From CAXBCP01 sp963977005 (lineage in GTDB: Bacteria; Pseudomonadota; Alphaproteobacteria; MPNO01; UBA830), in the NCBI GenBank assembly GCA_963977005.1, contig CAXBMQ010000016.1, forward strand, positions 1-64,000: a DNA stretch of 64,000 nt, given 5' to 3'. The position numbers and the translations under genes are program-made. Position 1 is the stretch's first letter; every line of letters starts with the position of its first letter. Below, piece by piece: positions 61,694 through 64,000 of the stretch. A model generated the notes under the pieces. That model ran no database searches. It saw only the letters and a list, made by a program, of their open reading frames with translations, and was not told where the DNA came from.

Positions 61694-62383
61694 ATGACAT
61701 CAGTAATTCCACTGTGGGAACCACCGTCCATTCCGATCGCAAACAGCGCACTGACTTTTCCGGTCCGTCGGATATATACGATTGGCAGAAATTATGCCGA
61801 CCATGCCGCCGAAACCGGCCTCGGCGGCGACGGCGGAAGCGCCCCCGGTATTTCGCTGAAACCCGCCGATTCACTGCTTCAGGACGGTGGCACTCTGATA
61901 TACCCGGCAGCGACCCGCCACCTCGACCCGGAAATAGAAATGGTGGTCGCTATCGGACGCGATGGCGAAAACATTGCCCGCGAAGACGCGCTCGAACACG
62001 TTTACGGCTATGCCGTTGGCTTCGATATGATCCGCCGGGACGTAATGCATGACTGCATTGCCAACGAACATTCCTGGGACTTGTGCAAGAGCTTTGCCGG
62101 CGCCTCCCCGGTCGGAGACCTGCATCCCGTTGACCAGATCGGGCATCCCCAGACAGGCGAAATCACCCTGGAAGTAAACGGCGAACGCCGACAACACGGC
62201 GATATCGAACAGCTGATATGGAATACCGCTGACATCATTGCCAGGCTGTCAAGCTACGGGCCCGTCTGCGCCGGAGATATCATCTTCACCGGGACCCCGA
62301 AAGGCCCGAAAGCCGTCATTCCCGGCGATCGTCTCGTCGGTAGAATATCGGGAATTGGGACGCTCGGGATCGATATAAAATAA
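61694..62383 (+). CDS. Fumarylacetoacetate-hydrolase family protein (fumarylpyruvate hydrolase-like)
   Basis: This 229-residue protein has the FAH C-terminal-domain fold: IYTIGRNYADHAAETG, LDPEIEMVVAIGRDG with the acidic metal ligands, YGYAVGFDMIRRD, and IIFTGTPKGPKAVIPGD near the end. Length and motifs match fumarylpyruvate/acylpyruvate hydrolases of gentisate-type pathways. It hydrolyses a C-C bond of ring-cleavage products. It is divergent from the histidine kinase. Confidence 0.9.
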   Translation: MTSVIPLWEPPSIPIANSALTFPVRRIYTIGRNYADHAAETGLGGDGGSAPGISLKPADSLLQDGGTLIYPAATRHLDPEIEMVVAIGRDGENIAREDALEHVYGYAVGFDMIRRDVMHDCIANEHSWDLCKSFAGASPVGDLHPVDQIGHPQTGEITLEVNGERRQHGDIEQLIWNTADIIARLSSYGPVCAGDIIFTGTPKGPKAVIPGDRLVGRISGIGTLGIDIK

Positions 62384-62519
62384 CTAATAATCAAACCAGT
62401 GTTGAATTAGCTTCATGTTTTGGACTAAGAGGAATTTCTGTGCGTGTCCGCCTTCATCGAAGATTAAGCCGTTCCATCTAGTCTATCGCGTCCCCCATCC
62501 AGCACATTTTGTCCGCCTG

Positions 62520-62798
62520 ATGACCGACCGACCGATGGACCTTACCGAAGCTGTTATCGTCTATGACGGGCGTGGCGTCACGACACGTGTCTCCCGCCTG
62601 ACAACGACAGCTATGAGCGTCTATGCGGACGTCTTTTCACCTCTCCCCGGTGAAAATGTGACGGTATTCATAGAGGGCGTCGGCAAGATCGATTCCTGCG
62701 TCACAGCGGTTGAACCGCCCCGTATCGATCTGTCGTTTCTGACCGATACACAGGCGCGCTGGCGCCGTATTCAAACGCTCCGGCACGAGTTCTCCTGA
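62520..62798 (+). CDS. Short PilZ-like protein, uncertain
   Basis: From ATG 62520 this is a 92-residue protein with RGVTTRVSRLTTTAMSVYAD and SPLPGENVTVFIEGVGKIDS, which reads like a small PilZ beta barrel (basic pair near the start, L..GE.v.v...g). The second PilZ motif (D/N-x-S-x-x-G) is degenerate, so c-di-GMP binding is doubtful. The frame is open back to an ATG at 62415, which would add 35 residues; neither start has a clear ribosome site. Confidence 0.5.
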   Translation: MTDRPMDLTEAVIVYDGRGVTTRVSRLTTTAMSVYADVFSPLPGENVTVFIEGVGKIDSCVTAVEPPRIDLSFLTDTQARWRRIQTLRHEFS

Positions 62799-62855
62799 TA
62801 CTGCGGGGTGAATTCGGGGCTGTATGTACCCCGGCGATTCGCCGGAGGTCCGAAT

Positions 62856-63776
62856 ATGCATTGCCCCACCGGCCCCAACGGGGTGAAATGGCTTATGAAT
62901 GAGCGGTCCCCCGTCATCGGCTATATAATCGTTATTACCGCGGCCCTGGCATTTGCCGGAAACAACGCCTTTGCCGTCCTGTCCTACGAAGGCGGTACAA
63001 CGCCGCTTACCCTCATCACGATCCGCAATCTGTTCACCCTGATCGCCCTGACGGCGCTGATGTTGATGGCACGACGGACCATTGCCCTGCCCCGGCGGGA
63101 GCGGAACGCCGCGCTGGGACTGGGACTGCTCAACTCGACGATGGCATTTTGCCTGATGTCGGCCTTCGACCATATCGCCGTCGGTCTCGCCGTTCTGATT
63201 TTCTACCTCTACCCTGTGTTTACAGGACTTGGCGCCTGGCTTATGCGGCAGGAAACCCTCAACCGGGGTATCGTTATCGGTCTGGTCGGCAGCTTTGCCG
63301 GCCTCGCCCTCGCGCTCGGCGATGCGGGAGCGACCGCCAGCATCCTCGGTATGGCGCTGGCCGGGGCGGCCGCTCTGCTGATGACCGGCGTTATCCTGCT
63401 GAGCGCACGGGTCCTGCAAACCGATAACGCGCGATCGGTTACCTTGCACATGCATATTTCCGGCGCACTGATGTTCGTCGTCATCAGTCTGATTGCAGGC
63501 GATTTTTCGCTGCCGGAGACCTCCCGCGGCTGGGTCGGGGTTATTGCCGTTCCAGTGTTTTACACAATTGCCGTGGCAAGCTTTTTTGCCGGCATCGCCT
63601 GGGTCGGCGGCGTCCGCACGTCGCTGGTGATGAATCTCGAACCCGTCGCCAGTATCGCGCTCGGTTTTGTTTTGCTGGGTCAGCTTTTATCGCCACGCCA
63701 GCTCGTCGGCGCCGCACTCGTAATCGCCGCCGTAACCGCGGTCAAATGGCTAAGCGGAAAAAAATCTGCTTCCTGA
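62856..63776 (+). CDS. EamA/DMT family transporter
   Basis: This is a 306-residue protein of ten helices in two EamA repeats (VIGYIIVITAALAFAGNNAF; GMALAGAAALLMTGVILLSA). TPLTLITIRNLFTLIALTAL and SLVMNLEPVASIALGFVLLG are family features. GGAGG lies seven bases before the ATG at 62856, which fixes the start over an upstream ATG at 62808. It differs clearly from the EamA protein at 26473. The substrate is unknown. Confidence 0.9.
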   Translation: MHCPTGPNGVKWLMNERSPVIGYIIVITAALAFAGNNAFAVLSYEGGTTPLTLITIRNLFTLIALTALMLMARRTIALPRRERNAALGLGLLNSTMAFCLMSAFDHIAVGLAVLIFYLYPVFTGLGAWLMRQETLNRGIVIGLVGSFAGLALALGDAGATASILGMALAGAAALLMTGVILLSARVLQTDNARSVTLHMHISGALMFVVISLIAGDFSLPETSRGWVGVIAVPVFYTIAVASFFAGIAWVGGVRTSLVMNLEPVASIALGFVLLGQLLSPRQLVGAALVIAAVTAVKWLSGKKSAS

Positions 63777-63886
63777 ATCCCGTCCGGTTTTAGGCATATT
63801 TACGAAAAATTCGTACTTCCACTGTAAGACCAGAGGTATCTGAACACCGGCTTCGATAGGCCTCCCCAGGACAGGATACTTCTCGC

Positions 63887-64000
63887 ATGCAATTCTTCGG
63901 TAATCTCTCCATCGCCAAGCGTCTCTATCTCCTCAATATCGTTGCCGCGGTGGGCCTCATCATTCTGTCGGCCATTACCATCTACCAGACGACCCACGGT
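63887..64000 (+). CDS. Methyl-accepting chemotaxis protein, N-terminus (truncated by window end)
   Basis: Thirty-eight codons are visible: MQFFGNLSIAKRLYLLNIVA then a hydrophobic membrane segment and TIYQTTHG. A short amphipathic start (LSIAKRLYLL) followed by the first transmembrane helix is typical of methyl-accepting chemotaxis proteins and related sensors. AGGA lies about 12 bases upstream. The rest lies beyond the window, so the class is inferred from the N-terminal pattern only. Confidence 0.65.
   Translation, partial: MQFFGNLSIAKRLYLLNIVAAVGLIILSAITIYQTTHG

Overview
The window is GC-rich, densely coded DNA from what looks like an alphaproteobacterium, probably a marine or soil Rhodospirillales-type lineage. 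This rests on gene content rather than a marker gene: a fused trpE(G) behind a Trp-codon leader, a form II cox cluster, a tandem cold-shock-domain protein, PEP-CTERM proteins and many aromatic-catabolism enzymes. I see no rRNA, CRISPR array, prophage, transposase or insertion sequence. The one tRNA gene found is tRNA-Pro(TGG).

Layout. 1-5.6 kb: a truncated amidohydrolase with a VOC protein, a lipoprotein, a sulfotransferase-like protein, tRNA-Pro, a core MetE-type methyltransferase, another lipoprotein and gpt. 5.9-7.7 kb: a DUF2461 gene and a PEP-CTERM-type surface protein with a consensus sigma-54 promoter and paired upstream motifs. 7.8-13.4 kb: a putative ring-degradation operon (LigB-type dioxygenase, FAD hydroxylase, orphan molybdenum hydroxylase, enoyl-CoA hydratase). 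13.4-15.1 kb: an FkbM methyltransferase and two small exported proteins. 15.2-17.8 kb: a TPP riboswitch driving thiZXY, a thiamine-pyrimidine ABC importer. 17.9-18.4 kb: a double cold-shock-domain protein. 18.7-26.3 kb: an Mrp/Mbh-type multisubunit cation/proton antiporter with three antiporter-like large subunits. 26.4-31.7 kb: an EamA transporter, a second PEP-CTERM protein with the same promoter architecture, a haloalkane dehalogenase-like enzyme, and trpE(G) with a complete attenuator (leader peptide MNWWWPV plus terminator). 31.9-33.2 kb: a perfect 88-bp tandem duplication, then a LigAB-type extradiol dioxygenase. 33.4-36.3 kb: a hybrid histidine kinase with a periplasmic binding domain. 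36.4-47.3 kb: the cox cluster (coxG, coxSLM, a PAP2 phosphatase, coxD, coxE, split XdhC and a MocA-type cofactor enzyme). 47.4-48.5 kb: an orphan FlgC-like protein and a Sel1 protein separated by an extremely AT-rich spacer. 48.6-64 kb: a maleate isomerase-like/isochorismatase pair, an outer-membrane barrel, MATE pump, tag, cyclophilin, dihydroxyphthalate-decarboxylase-like protein, BioF2/FemAB-type acyltransferase with an AraC regulator, an Fe-S protein coupled to an unusual CoA ligase, a PAS histidine kinase, an FAH-family hydrolase, a PilZ-like protein, an EamA transporter and the start of a chemotaxis receptor.

How the parts fit. Much of the window is catabolic: ring hydroxylation, extradiol cleavage, maleamate/maleate-type hydrolysis, FAH hydrolysis and CoA activation. 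The cox cluster supplies a complete molybdenum hydroxylase with its maturation set. The most notable signal is regulatory. Two PEP-CTERM genes about 20 kb apart each have a sigma-54 promoter with a GTCGG-N5-TTTAC site (or its reverse complement) 60-66 bp upstream of the -24 element, plus a second full or half copy exactly 42 bp further out. That pattern implies a coordinated enhancer-dependent surface-protein regulon.
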